Below, in pieces: positions 50,353 to 58,690 of a stretch of 64,000 nucleotides of DNA. A program made the position numbers and the translations under genes. The stretch's first letter is position 1, and each line of letters begins with the position of its first letter. Below the pieces are notes generated by a model that was not told where the DNA came from, did no database searches, and saw nothing but the letters and a program-made list of their open reading frames with translations. The stretch spans positions 186,001-250,000 of the forward strand of contig JALOLR010000003.1 of assembly GCA_025455885.1 (NCBI GenBank), in the 5' to 3' direction. Source of the DNA: Acidimicrobiales bacterium. GTDB taxonomy: Bacteria > Actinomycetota > Acidimicrobiia > Acidimicrobiales > Acidimicrobilacustridaceae.

Positions 50353-51018
50353 GTGATCGTCTGCGTGCTCGCCAAGGAGCCTCGACCGGGCTTCGTCAAG
50401 ACCCGCCTGTGCCCCCCGTTCACCCCTGACCAGGCCGCCGAGCTCGCCGAGGCCTGCCTGCACGACACCATGGACGCGGTGTCCGCGACGCCCGACTCGG
50501 TGCCGCTCGTCGTGCTCGACGGGCGCCCCGGGTCATGGCTGCGCAGCGGGACCGGCTGCGTCCCCCAGGTCGACGGCGCCTTCGGTGACCGCCTCCAAGC
50601 GGCCGTGGACGAGGGGTTCCGGCGTCTCCCCGGAGGCCCGGTCGTGGTCATCGGGATGGACACCCCCCAGGTCACCCCCACGCTGCTCGTCCGGGCGCGG
50701 CGGGCGCTGGATCCGGGCGACGGCTCGACCGGCGACGAGAGCGGTTCGACCCGAGCGGTGCTCGGTCCGGCGACCGACGGCGGGTACTGGCTGATCGGCT
50801 TCTCCCGTCCGGTGGCGGGCGCGTTCGCGGGGGTCCTGATGAGCGCGTCGACGACCGGTGCCGCCCAGCTCGCCCGACTGGAGGAGTTGGGCTGTCGGAC
50901 GGTGCTGATCGACGAGCTGACCGACGTCGACGACGCGGTCTCCGCCCGTCGTGTGGCCGACGCCGCCCCCGGCACCGGCTTCGCCCGTGCGCTGGCGAGG
51001 CTCGGACCGGCGCGGTGA
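50353..51018 (+). CDS. DUF2064-family nucleotidyl/glycosyltransferase-like protein
   Basis: A 221-residue protein of the DUF2064 (TIGR04282) family: VCVLAKEPRPGFVKTRLCP is the N-terminal nucleotide-binding signature, VVVIGMDTPQVTP the metal-binding SDxP equivalent, and GPATDGGYWLIGFSR the third block. The fold is a GT-A/nucleotidyltransferase. GTG start five bases after the epimerase stop and GTGA overlap with the next gene. Presumably helps make an activated sugar or polyol for the cluster. Confidence 0.86.
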   Translation: MIVCVLAKEPRPGFVKTRLCPPFTPDQAAELAEACLHDTMDAVSATPDSVPLVVLDGRPGSWLRSGTGCVPQVDGAFGDRLQAAVDEGFRRLPGGPVVVIGMDTPQVTPTLLVRARRALDPGDGSTGDESGSTRAVLGPATDGGYWLIGFSRPVAGAFAGVLMSASTTGAAQLARLEELGCRTVLIDELTDVDDAVSARRVADAAPGTGFARALARLGPAR

Positions 51019-51677
51019 CCGCTCCGGCGGAGGTCGACGTGGTGCTGCCGGTGCTCGACGAGCGCGACGCCCTCCCGTGGGTGCTCGAGCGGATGCCCCC
51101 CGGGTTCCGGCCCCTCGTGGTCGACAACGGCTCGACCGACGGCTCGGCCGACGTCGCCCGAGGCCTGGGCGCCCGGGTCGTCGAGGAGCCCCGCCGGGGC
51201 TTCGGGTCAGCGTGCTACGCCGGACTCTGCGCCGCCGAGGCCCCCTGGGTGGCCTTCATGGACTGCGACGCGTCCCTCGATCCCGGCGATCTCACGGCGG
51301 TGGCCGGAGGCGTCCTCGACGGCTCGTTCGACCTGGTCCTGGGGGCCCGCGACGCGGCTCCGGGCGCGTGGCCGGTCCATGCCCGCCTGGCCAACCGGTA
51401 CCTGGCTCGGCGGCTGCGGCGCCGGTTCGGCTTCGGGATCACCGATCTGGGCCCGATGCGGGTCGCCGACCGGGAGAGGCTGCTGTCGCTCGGACTCCGG
51501 GACCGCCGCTCGGGGTGGCCCCTCGAGATGCTGGTGCGGGCCGGCCAGGAGCAGTGGTCGGTCGGGGAGGTGGTGGTGCCCTACGCCCCCCGGCAGGGCC
51601 GGTCGAAGGTGACCGGGACGGTCCGGGGGACCGTCCAGGCGGTGCGGGACATGCGGCGCCAGATCCGCCGCGCCTGA
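51015..51677 (+). CDS. Family 2 glycosyltransferase
   Basis: A 220-residue GT2 enzyme: VVLPVLDERDALPWVLERMP, VVDNGSTDGSADVARGLGARVVEEPRRGFGSACYAGL, and FMDCDASLDPGDL holding the metal-binding DxD-like acid. The C terminus PYAPRQGRSKVTGTVRGTVQAV is typical of polyprenyl-phosphate sugar synthases. It has no membrane helices, so it is a soluble or peripheral DPM/GtrB-like enzyme. It could make the polyprenyl-phosphate sugar used by the GT-C protein encoded at the head of the cluster. Confidence 0.88.
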   Translation: MTAPAEVDVVLPVLDERDALPWVLERMPPGFRPLVVDNGSTDGSADVARGLGARVVEEPRRGFGSACYAGLCAAEAPWVAFMDCDASLDPGDLTAVAGGVLDGSFDLVLGARDAAPGAWPVHARLANRYLARRLRRRFGFGITDLGPMRVADRERLLSLGLRDRRSGWPLEMLVRAGQEQWSVGEVVVPYAPRQGRSKVTGTVRGTVQAVRDMRRQIRRA

Positions 51678-51791
51678 CGCGTCGGCCCTCCGTGGGAGCA
51701 TGCGGGGCGGGGCGCAGGCGACCGATGGATTCGGGCCGCTCGCGTCGTCATGATCGACGACGACCGACACACCCCGACCCCAGGAGGCCCC

Positions 51792-52211
51792 ATGTCGCTG
51801 CACCCGTACCTGTTCTTCTCCGGCACCGCCCGCGAGGCCATGACCCGCTACCAGCAGGTGCTCGGCGGCGAGCTCGAGATCATGGCGTTCTCGGAGATCC
51901 CCGACGGTGAGGATCCCGGCATGGAGATGGCGCCGGACGCCGTGATGCACGCCGCCCTCACCCTGGACGAGGCCACGATGATCATGGGGTCCGACGACCC
52001 GACCGGCGACGGCGGCGGGGTGAAGGGCGTGGCCCTGCACCTCGGCTTCACGGACCTCGACGAGGTGCGTCGCGTGTTCGACGCCCTCGCCGACGGCGGC
52101 GAGGTGCAGATGCCGCTCGCGCCGGTCTTCTGGTCGCCGCTGTTCGGGGCGTGCGTGGACCGCTTCGGCGTGTCCTGGATGCTGAGCGGCGAGGTCGAGG
52201 ACGCCGGCTGA
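51792..52211 (+). CDS. VOC-family (PhnB/glyoxalase-like) protein
   Basis: A 139-residue protein: MSLHPYLFFSGTAREAMTRYQQVLGGELEIMAFSE and MPLAPVFWSPLFGACVDRFGVSWMLSGEVED match the PhnB-like VOC branch (3-demethylubiquinone methyltransferase-like). Metal ligands of true glyoxalases are not conserved here. ATG with AGGAGG upstream chosen over a start 42 bases earlier. Single gene. Confidence 0.87.
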   Translation: MSLHPYLFFSGTAREAMTRYQQVLGGELEIMAFSEIPDGEDPGMEMAPDAVMHAALTLDEATMIMGSDDPTGDGGGVKGVALHLGFTDLDEVRRVFDALADGGEVQMPLAPVFWSPLFGACVDRFGVSWMLSGEVEDAG

Positions 52212-52268
52212 CGCGGCGGGTCGACGCCGCTGCTGCGGTGTGGTCGATCCCCTTCGGCGTCGGGTGGG

Positions 52269-53990
52269 TCAGACCTCGACGGTGTAGGTGTCGCGCCCGG
52301 CCTTCAGCAGGGTGCCGGGCACGGCGCCGGTGGCCTCACCGTCGACGATGACGGTCGTGCCGTTGACCAGCACCCGTTCCACGCCGAAGGAGCCGGCGGT
52401 GAGGCGCTCGCACCCCCCCGGGAGGTCGGCCACCATGTGGGCGTTCTCGCTGCCCACCGTCTCGGGGTCGATCACCGCGATGTCGGCGGCCTTGCCGACC
52501 TCGAGGGTGCCGCGGTCGCGCAGGCCGAACAGCTCGGCGGGCACCTGGGTGATGAGCTGCACGGCCCGCTCGAGCGGCACCAGCTTGCGACCCCGGATCA
52601 TGTCGCCGAGGAAGCGGGTGGGGTAGGTGGCGCCGCACATGCGGTCGAGGTGGGCGCCGGCGTCGGACCCGCCGATCATCGCCCGGGGGTCGTCCCACGC
52701 CTCGGCCCGCATCTTCCAGGTGGCGTCGTCCTTGTCCTTGGGTGCCGGCCACAGGATGGTGCGCAGCTCGTCGGCGGTCACGATGTCGAGCAGGGTGTCG
52801 AAGGGCTCGGTGCCCCGCTCGGCGCTGATGTCGGCGACCGTGCGGTTGGAGACGCCTTCGTTCTCCGGCGAGAACGTGTCCCCGATGACGTACTCGTCCC
52901 AGTCGGCCAGTCGTCGGTACACGCCTGCTTCCTGGGAGTGCGAGGCCTCGAGCATCCGGGCCCGGACCTCGGGATCGCGGAGGCGGGTGATCCGCTCCTC
53001 GACGTCGACCTGGAGGATGTCCTGCCAGCCGGGCAGCAGCCAGATGCCGCAGAACGTGAGGAAGTTCATGTTCATCGGCACGAGTACCGGCATGGTGAGC
53101 GCCACGACCCGTCCGCCCAACTCGGCGGCGCGGTCGCCGGCGGACAGCTGGCGGGGTACCCGATCGGCCTCCCGGCTGTCGATGGTGAGCACGTTCCAGT
53201 TGAGTGGTCGCTTGGCGGCGGCGCTCATCTCGGCCAGCAGCTCGATCTCGTGGTCCTCGAAGCGGTCGAGGCACCCCGGGACGATGCCCTCGAGGGTGGT
53301 GCCCTCGTGCCGGCCGGTCTCGGTGCACAGCGCCATGAGCTCCTCGGTGGTCGACCAGCGGCTCGGCACCGGCTGGCCGTCGCCGTCGCTGTGCGAGCCC
53401 GACAGCGTGGTCGAGAACCCCAGCCCGCCGGCCTCGATGGCCGTGCGCAGCTCGGCGACCATCGCCTCGATCTGTTCGGGGCTGGCCTCGTTGCCGACGG
53501 CGTCGGCGCCCATCACGTAGCGGCGCAGCGCGCAGTGCCCGACGAGGAACCCGGCGTTGACGGCGATCTTGCCCTCGAACTTCGAAAGGTAGTCGGCGAA
53601 GGTCTCCCAGTCCCAGTCGATCTGGCGCAGGGCCGGGAGCGGCATGCCCTCGACCCTCGACATCATCTCCTGGAGGTACTCGGTCTCGGCGGGATCGGGG
53701 CGCAGAGGGGCGAGGGTGAAGCCGCAGTTGCCGGCGATCACCGTCGTGACGCCGTGGTTGGCCGAGGGCGACGCGCCCGGGTCCCACATGAGCTGGGCGT
53801 CGTAGTGGGTGTGGGGGTCGACCACGCCCGGCATCACGATGCGGCCGGTGGCGTCGGTGACGGTGGTGGCGTCCTCGGCGATGTCGCCGATGGCGACGAT
53901 GCGCCCGTCGCGGATGCCGACGTCGGCGACCCGGGCCGGGGCCCCGGTGCCGTCGACGACCGTGCCGCCCCTGATGATCTCGTCGAGCAT
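52269..53990 (-). CDS. N-acyl-D-amino-acid deacylase-like amidohydrolase (COG3653)
   Basis: A 573-residue metal-dependent hydrolase. IIRGGTVVDGTGAPARVADVGIRDGRI opens the small beta domain, GVVDPHTHYDAQLMWDP has the HxH metal site, and IGGSDAGAHLDRMCGATYPTRFL carries the late Asp. The protein is longer than typical D-aminoacylases (~480 residues). Such proteins occur in actinobacterial degradation loci where the amide substrate is unknown. ATG with AAGGGG upstream. Divergent from an F420-type gene across a perfect palindromic operator, so both are probably controlled together. Confidence 0.87.
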   Translation of the reverse strand: MLDEIIRGGTVVDGTGAPARVADVGIRDGRIVAIGDIAEDATTVTDATGRIVMPGVVDPHTHYDAQLMWDPGASPSANHGVTTVIAGNCGFTLAPLRPDPAETEYLQEMMSRVEGMPLPALRQIDWDWETFADYLSKFEGKIAVNAGFLVGHCALRRYVMGADAVGNEASPEQIEAMVAELRTAIEAGGLGFSTTLSGSHSDGDGQPVPSRWSTTEELMALCTETGRHEGTTLEGIVPGCLDRFEDHEIELLAEMSAAAKRPLNWNVLTIDSREADRVPRQLSAGDRAAELGGRVVALTMPVLVPMNMNFLTFCGIWLLPGWQDILQVDVEERITRLRDPEVRARMLEASHSQEAGVYRRLADWDEYVIGDTFSPENEGVSNRTVADISAERGTEPFDTLLDIVTADELRTILWPAPKDKDDATWKMRAEAWDDPRAMIGGSDAGAHLDRMCGATYPTRFLGDMIRGRKLVPLERAVQLITQVPAELFGLRDRGTLEVGKAADIAVIDPETVGSENAHMVADLPGGCERLTAGSFGVERVLVNGTTVIVDGEATGAVPGTLLKAGRDTYTVEV

Positions 53991-54033
53991 GGCGAACCCC
54001 TTCGTTGACGCCGGCGTGCGTCGGCGCACGTTT

Positions 54034-54048
54034 CTGACGAATCGTCAG
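54034..54048. promoter_or_regulatory. Perfect palindromic operator (CTGACGA-A-TCGTCAG)
   Basis: Lies in the 127-bp gap between two divergent genes (44 bp from one start, 69 bp from the other) and can control both. Same arms as the sites at 1623 and 55944. Confidence 0.75.
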
Positions 54049-54117
54049 ATTACACTGCGGCGGTCATCACGCCACCTCGCGCGGCCGACCCGCCGAGGCA
54101 CCACAGGGGGACAGCTC

Positions 54118-55008
54118 ATGGAGTTCTGGCACAGCACGGCCTTCATCGACCCGACCGAGCTGCCGGCGCTCGCCGTGGCCTGCGAGGACGCCGGCTTCGG
54201 CGGCCTGCTCGTCTCGGACCACCTGCTCTATCCCGAGACCATCGCGTCGGCGTACCCCTACCAGGACGACGGCCAGGCGTTCTGGACCGCCGACACCCCG
54301 TGGATCGACTCGTGGGTGGCCATCGCCGCCATGGCCGCGGTCACCGAACGGGTGCGGTTCAGCCACGGCATCTACGTCTTCCCGCTGCGCAACCCCGTGG
54401 AGGTGGCCAAGCTGGCCGGATCGGCGGCGGTGATGTCCGGGGGCCGCGTCGCCCTCGGCGCGGGGGTGGGCTGGATGGCCGAGGAGTTCGAGATCCTCGG
54501 GGAGGACTACACCACCCGGGGACGGCGCACCGACGAGGGCTTCGAGGTGTGCCGCAAGCTGTGGACCGGCGAGAAGGTCAGCCACGACGGCGAGTTCTAC
54601 TCGTTCCCGCCGGTCACCATGTCCCCCGCCCCTCCGGGGGGGTCGATGCCGATCTGGATCGGCGGGCACTCGGAGCCGGCGCTGCGCCGCTCGGCCCGCA
54701 ACGACGGATGGGTGGGCAACGCCTACCCCCTCGACGAGGCCGACGCCGTCCTCGACCGACTCGACGCCCATCTGCGCGCCAACGGCCGGCACCTCGGCGA
54801 CGGCTACGAGTGCATCCTCGGCATCTACTCGCTCGACCCCGACGACTTCCGCCGCTTCGCCGAGCGGGGGGTCACGGGATTCCTGGCCGCCCCGGCGATG
54901 TTGGCCGGCTACGACGCCGAGGCCAAGGGCGAGGCCGTCACCCTCGAGGCCCGACTGGCGGCGGTCGCCCGCTTCGGCCAGGACGTCATCGCTCCGCTCG
55001 CCGGCTGA
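54118..55008 (+). CDS. LLM-class F420-dependent oxidoreductase
   Basis: A 296-residue luciferase-like protein: MEFWHSTAFIDPTELPALAVACEDAGFGGLLVSDHLLYP, TERVRFSHGIYVFPLRNPVEVAKLAGSAAVMSGGRVALGAGVGWMAEEFEILG and MPIWIGGHSEPALRRSARNDGWVG. Its organisation is close to the gene at 32812. ATG follows GGGGGACAGCTC. Convergent with the Crp/Fnr gene; the two stop codons are part of one hairpin. Operator control with the D-aminoacylase-like gene is likely. Confidence 0.88.
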   Translation: MEFWHSTAFIDPTELPALAVACEDAGFGGLLVSDHLLYPETIASAYPYQDDGQAFWTADTPWIDSWVAIAAMAAVTERVRFSHGIYVFPLRNPVEVAKLAGSAAVMSGGRVALGAGVGWMAEEFEILGEDYTTRGRRTDEGFEVCRKLWTGEKVSHDGEFYSFPPVTMSPAPPGGSMPIWIGGHSEPALRRSARNDGWVGNAYPLDEADAVLDRLDAHLRANGRHLGDGYECILGIYSLDPDDFRRFAERGVTGFLAAPAMLAGYDAEAKGEAVTLEARLAAVARFGQDVIAPLAG

Positions 55009-55047
55009 GGCGACCCGGCGCGCCCGGCTTCGGCGCGCCCCGCCTCA
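55006..55047. terminator. Bidirectional terminator built on two stop codons
   Basis: TGAGGC (55006-55011, including the stop of the F420-type gene) pairs with GCCTCA (55042-55047, whose TCA is the stop of the Crp/Fnr gene), and an inner GGCGCGCC pair extends the stem. It lies exactly between convergent genes. Confidence 0.7.
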
Positions 55048-55707
55048 GCGGGCCCGGGCGGCGAGCGCCGGACGGTCGAGGACCTCGACGCAGCCCCTCG
55101 ACAGCCGGATGAGGCCCCTCGCCTCGGCGGCGCGCAGGGCGCGGTTGGCGGTGGGCCGCGTGGTGCCGGCCATCGCCGCGATGTCGTCCTGGCGGACCCG
55201 GATCTCGATGACGTGCCCCTGGACGCGGCCGAGGATGTCGCACAGCTCGTCGACGCGGCGCAGCACCCGCACCTCGACGGGGACGTAGAGCGACTCGAGG
55301 ACGTAGCCCATCAGGCGACGCATCTGCATGGCCAGCACGTGCGACATGAAGCGCTCCACGCGGGGGTCGCTGCGGCGGAGCTCCTCGAACTGGCTCCAGG
55401 CCAGGGAGCGGCTCTCCACGGGGGTGAGGGCGATGGCCGATCCGATGCGGTGGTGATCGGGCATGAGCATGCCGCCCAGCCCGAACACGTCACCGGGCTG
55501 CTGCACGTTGAGGATCACCTGGTCGCCGAGCGGGGAGGCGACCTGGAAGCTCACGAAGCCCTTCTCGATGACGTGGACGGCGTCGCCGGGGTCGCCCTGG
55601 TGGAAGATCACCTCGCCGCGGGCGAACCGCCGCCGCCGCATGATCTTCAACAGGGCCGTGCGCTCCTCGTCGCCGACCACCTCGAACAGCGAGCCCGCGT
55701 CGCTCAT
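55045..55707 (-). CDS. Crp/Fnr-family transcriptional regulator
   Basis: A 220-residue regulator with an N-terminal cNMP-binding-fold domain (GEVIFHQGDPGDAVHVIEKGFVSFQVASPLGDQVILNVQQPGDVFGLGGML) and a C-terminal winged helix (VRQDDIAAMAGTTRPTANRALRAAEARGLIRLSRG). The usual cAMP-binding RxA pair (phosphate cassette) is not clear: residues read VESRSLAWSQFEEL instead. No Fe-S cysteine cluster is seen. Divergent from the aldehyde dehydrogenase operon with 255 bp between, and a candidate regulator of the CRP-like site at 37986. Confidence 0.88.
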   Translation of the reverse strand: MSDAGSLFEVVGDEERTALLKIMRRRRFARGEVIFHQGDPGDAVHVIEKGFVSFQVASPLGDQVILNVQQPGDVFGLGGMLMPDHHRIGSAIALTPVESRSLAWSQFEELRRSDPRVERFMSHVLAMQMRRLMGYVLESLYVPVEVRVLRRVDELCDILGRVQGHVIEIRVRQDDIAAMAGTTRPTANRALRAAEARGLIRLSRGCVEVLDRPALAARAR

Positions 55708-55871
55708 GAGCCGCGCAACCTAGCGGCCCGGCCCTGCCGGCGTGGCGTCGATGCCGACCGGCACGTCCGGCGCGTGTCGGCGGGCACAGATGCCGGCGCC
55801 CTTCGCCACGAGGCTGGAGGACGTTCCCGGAGCGCCCCCGGACCGGGACCCGACCTGGCGGGAACCAGGGA

Positions 55872-55904
55872 TCGACGGCCCCGGTGGCGGACCGGGGCCG
55901 TCGA
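55872..55904. terminator. Strong hairpin in the divergent gap
   Basis: A perfect 14-bp stem (TCGACGGCCCCGGT / its complement) with loop GGCGG lies 40 bp upstream of the operator before the aldehyde dehydrogenase gene. Since both flanking genes point away, it would insulate the operon or act as a structural DNA or RNA element. Confidence 0.55.
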
Positions 55905-55943
55905 CGCGCCCCGGTCCGCGTCGTTGTGACGGGCGCCGCAGCT

Positions 55944-55958
55944 CTGACGTATCGTCAG
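55944..55958 (+). promoter_or_regulatory. Operator CTGACGT-A-TCGTCAG (one mismatch)
   Basis: Ends four bases before the ATG of the aldehyde dehydrogenase gene, so transcription start and operator must overlap and the mRNA is likely leaderless or uses an upstream promoter. Third member of the CTGACG-N3-CGTCAG set. Confidence 0.7.
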
Positions 55959-55962
55959 ATCC

Positions 55963-57432
55963 ATGGCAACGACGACGACCGACGCGTACCGACAGCTCAT
56001 CGGAGGGGAGTGGTCCCCCGGCGGCAACGGCACCTACGAGATCGTCAACCCGGCCACTGAAGGCGTCGTGGCCGAGGCGCCCGAGGCGTCCGCGGACGAC
56101 GTCCGAGCGGCCGCCGCCGCCGCCGCCGAGGCGTTCCCGGCGTGGAGCCGCACCGCCCCCGAGGAGCGCGCTGCGCTGCTGCGGGCCGCGGGCGCCCGTC
56201 TGGCCGAGCGCACCCCGGAGCTGATCCCGCTGGTCATCGCCGAGGCCGGCGCCACGTCCTCGGTGGGGTCGCTCATGCAGATCCCCGTGGCCATCAGCCG
56301 CTTCGAGCGCTACGCCCGTGGCGCCATGACCGATCTGACCAAGGGCGTGCCGCCCCAGCCCATCGCCTCCACGCCCCTCGCCCCCGGAGCGCTCATGGGC
56401 GGTGTCGTCAACCGGGTGCCTGTCGGCGTCGTGGCCTGCATCTCGCCTTACAACTTCCCCACCACAAACATGGTCGGCAAGATCGCGCCGGCCCTCGCCG
56501 TCGGGTGCACGGTCGTCATGAAGCCGGCGCCGCAAGACCCGCTCTGCGTCATCGAGCTCGCCAAGATCCTCGACGAGGTCGGCTTCCCGCCCGGCGTGGT
56601 CAACATCGTCACCGGCTCGGCACCCGACGTGGGCGCGGTGCTCGTCGACGACGACAACGTCGACATGGTGAGCTTCACCGGCTCCACGCCCATCGGCATC
56701 AAGATCATGGAGGCGGGCGCCCGCACCATGAAGCGCCAGCTCCAGGAGCTCGGCGGCAAGGGGGCCTGCATCGTCACCGAGGACGCGGACCTCGACAAGG
56801 CCGTCACCGGCATCGCCTCGGTGTGGGCGTTCCACTCCGGTCAGATCTGCACCGCCCCCACTCGGGTGATCGTGCACCGCAGCCGCTACGACGAGCTGGT
56901 GAGCCGCCTGGCGGAGGCGGCCAAGGCCCTCAAGGTCGGCGACCCCCTCGACGCCGACACCGTGGTCGGTCCGGTCATCTCCGCCGTGCAGCGTGACCGC
57001 ATCCTCGCCCACATCGAGAACGGCATCAGCGAGGGCGCCGAGCTGGTGGTCGACGGGCGCGACCCGGGCATGGACACCGGGTACTACGTCGCGCCGACGC
57101 TGCTCGCCGGCTGCAACAACGGCATGAGCCCCGTGCGCGAGGAGATCTTCGGCCCCGTCGTGGTGGTCGTCCCCTTCGACGACGAGGACGAGGCCGTCCG
57201 CATCGCCAACGACAGCGACTTCGGCCTGCTCTCCTACGTGTTCTGCGAGGACGGCCCCCGGGCCTACGAGCTGGCCAAGCAGATCCGCTCGGGCACCGTC
57301 GGCATCAACACCGTGCAGCGCCACCACGAGGTGCCCTTCGGCGGCTTCAAGCTGTCGGGCGTCGGCCGCGACGGGGGCGACTACGGCCTCGAGGCCTACA
57401 CCGAGCTCCAGTCGGTCATCTGGCCGGCCTGA
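55963..57432 (+). CDS. Aldehyde dehydrogenase
   Basis: A 489-residue NAD(P)-dependent aldehyde dehydrogenase: Asn in ISPYNFPTTNM, catalytic base Glu262 in LQELGGKGACIV, nucleophile Cys296 in HSGQICTAPTRV, and EEIFGPVVVVVPFDDEDEA. Full length. The ATG is only four bases after an operator. First gene of an apparent catabolic operon with alcohol dehydrogenase, SDR and cyclase genes (gaps of 70, 78 and 38 bp). Oxidises an aldehyde formed by the following alcohol dehydrogenase (inference). Confidence 0.92.
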   Translation: MATTTTDAYRQLIGGEWSPGGNGTYEIVNPATEGVVAEAPEASADDVRAAAAAAAEAFPAWSRTAPEERAALLRAAGARLAERTPELIPLVIAEAGATSSVGSLMQIPVAISRFERYARGAMTDLTKGVPPQPIASTPLAPGALMGGVVNRVPVGVVACISPYNFPTTNMVGKIAPALAVGCTVVMKPAPQDPLCVIELAKILDEVGFPPGVVNIVTGSAPDVGAVLVDDDNVDMVSFTGSTPIGIKIMEAGARTMKRQLQELGGKGACIVTEDADLDKAVTGIASVWAFHSGQICTAPTRVIVHRSRYDELVSRLAEAAKALKVGDPLDADTVVGPVISAVQRDRILAHIENGISEGAELVVDGRDPGMDTGYYVAPTLLAGCNNGMSPVREEIFGPVVVVVPFDDEDEAVRIANDSDFGLLSYVFCEDGPRAYELAKQIRSGTVGINTVQRHHEVPFGGFKLSGVGRDGGDYGLEAYTELQSVIWPA

Positions 57433-57502
57433 CGACCACGACGCACTCCACCACGAACCAACGCCGGGCGCACGAGCGCCGGGCCCACCCCCGGGGGGAT
57501 CC

Positions 57503-58612
57503 ATGAAGGGCATCGTCTACACCGGTGACAAGGGCGCAGAGGTCCTCGACGGCCTCGAGGTGCGCGACGCGGGCCCGGGCGAGGTGATCGTCAAGATCAT
57601 GGCCGCAGGGGTGTGCCACTCCGACATCACCGCCGCCTCGGGGGCCTTCGGTTGGCCGGCGCCGGCGGTGCTCGGCCACGAGGGCGCCGGCATCGTCGAG
57701 CAGGTGGGCACCGGGGTCACCAACGTCGAGGTCGGCGACCACGTCATCATCTCCACGCTCGCCGCCTGCGGGATGTGCAAGGCGTGCGGCGCCGGCAAGC
57801 CCACCCGCTGTCGTCAGACGCTCGGCAACATGGCCCAGCCCTTCACCCTCAACGGTGAGGCGTGCTGGAACTTCGCCGCCGCCTCGGTGTTCACCGAGCG
57901 GACCGTGATCCGGGCCATCCAGGCCGTCAAGATCCCCAAGGACGTGCCCTTCGAGTCGGCCTGCCTCGTCGGCTGCGGGGTCATGACCGGCGCCGGCGCC
58001 GTCATGTACCGCACCAACGTCGAGGTCGGCCAGACCGCCGTCGTGTACGGCTGCGGCGGGGTGGGCCTCAACGCCATCCAGGCCCTGCGGGTTCGCCGCG
58101 CCAGCCGCATCATCGCCATCGACGTCGATCCGCAGAAGGAGGACCTGGCCCGCCAGTTCGGCGCCACCGACTTCCTCGACGGCCGGGCCGGCGACATCGT
58201 CGACCAGGTGCGCACGCTGGTCCCCTACGAGGACGGGGTGCTGTCGGGCCCCTTCGGTGCCGGTGGGGTCGACTGGGTGTACGACGTGGTGGCCCGACCC
58301 GAGGTCACGCTCAACGCCCTGAACATGCTCGACTGGGGGGGCAACGTCGTCATCATCGGCACGCCCGGCGGTGACGCCAGGTTCGAGCTGCCGTACCAGC
58401 CGTTCACGCAGAACGAGCGCGGTGTCATCGGCGTGCGGGCCGGGTCCTACAGCCCTCACGTGCACATGCCGCAGATCGTCGAGCTGTACCGGCGGGGCGA
58501 GTTCATGCTCGACGAGCTCGTCACCAACACCTACCCCCTCGAGGGCTTCCACGACGCCGTGCACGACATGGAGAGCGGCGGCGTGGCCCGCGGCGTGCTC
58601 ACCTTCTCCTGA
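57503..58612 (+). CDS. Zinc-dependent alcohol dehydrogenase
   Basis: A 369-residue medium-chain dehydrogenase. Catalytic zinc ligands are in AAGVCHSDIT and LGHEGAG and in VGCGVMTGAG; structural zinc cysteines are in CGMCKACGAGKPTRC. The cofactor motif is YGCGGVGLNAIQALRVRRASRIIAIDVDPQKEDLARQFGATDFLD, with acidic residues favouring NAD. The length and the FPYQPFTQNERGVIGVRAGSYSPHVHMPQIVELYRRGEF end are like class III and mycothiol/NDMA-type relatives. Ribosome site CGGGGGG. Converts an alcohol to the aldehyde used by the enzyme encoded before it. Confidence 0.9.
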   Translation: MKGIVYTGDKGAEVLDGLEVRDAGPGEVIVKIMAAGVCHSDITAASGAFGWPAPAVLGHEGAGIVEQVGTGVTNVEVGDHVIISTLAACGMCKACGAGKPTRCRQTLGNMAQPFTLNGEACWNFAAASVFTERTVIRAIQAVKIPKDVPFESACLVGCGVMTGAGAVMYRTNVEVGQTAVVYGCGGVGLNAIQALRVRRASRIIAIDVDPQKEDLARQFGATDFLDGRAGDIVDQVRTLVPYEDGVLSGPFGAGGVDWVYDVVARPEVTLNALNMLDWGGNVVIIGTPGGDARFELPYQPFTQNERGVIGVRAGSYSPHVHMPQIVELYRRGEFMLDELVTNTYPLEGFHDAVHDMESGGVARGVLTFS

Positions 58613-58690
58613 CCGCCTCCTGACCGCCGGTTCTCCCCACCCACCCGCCGGGCGCCCCCCACCGACTCCGCCGCATCCGAGAGGACGACG

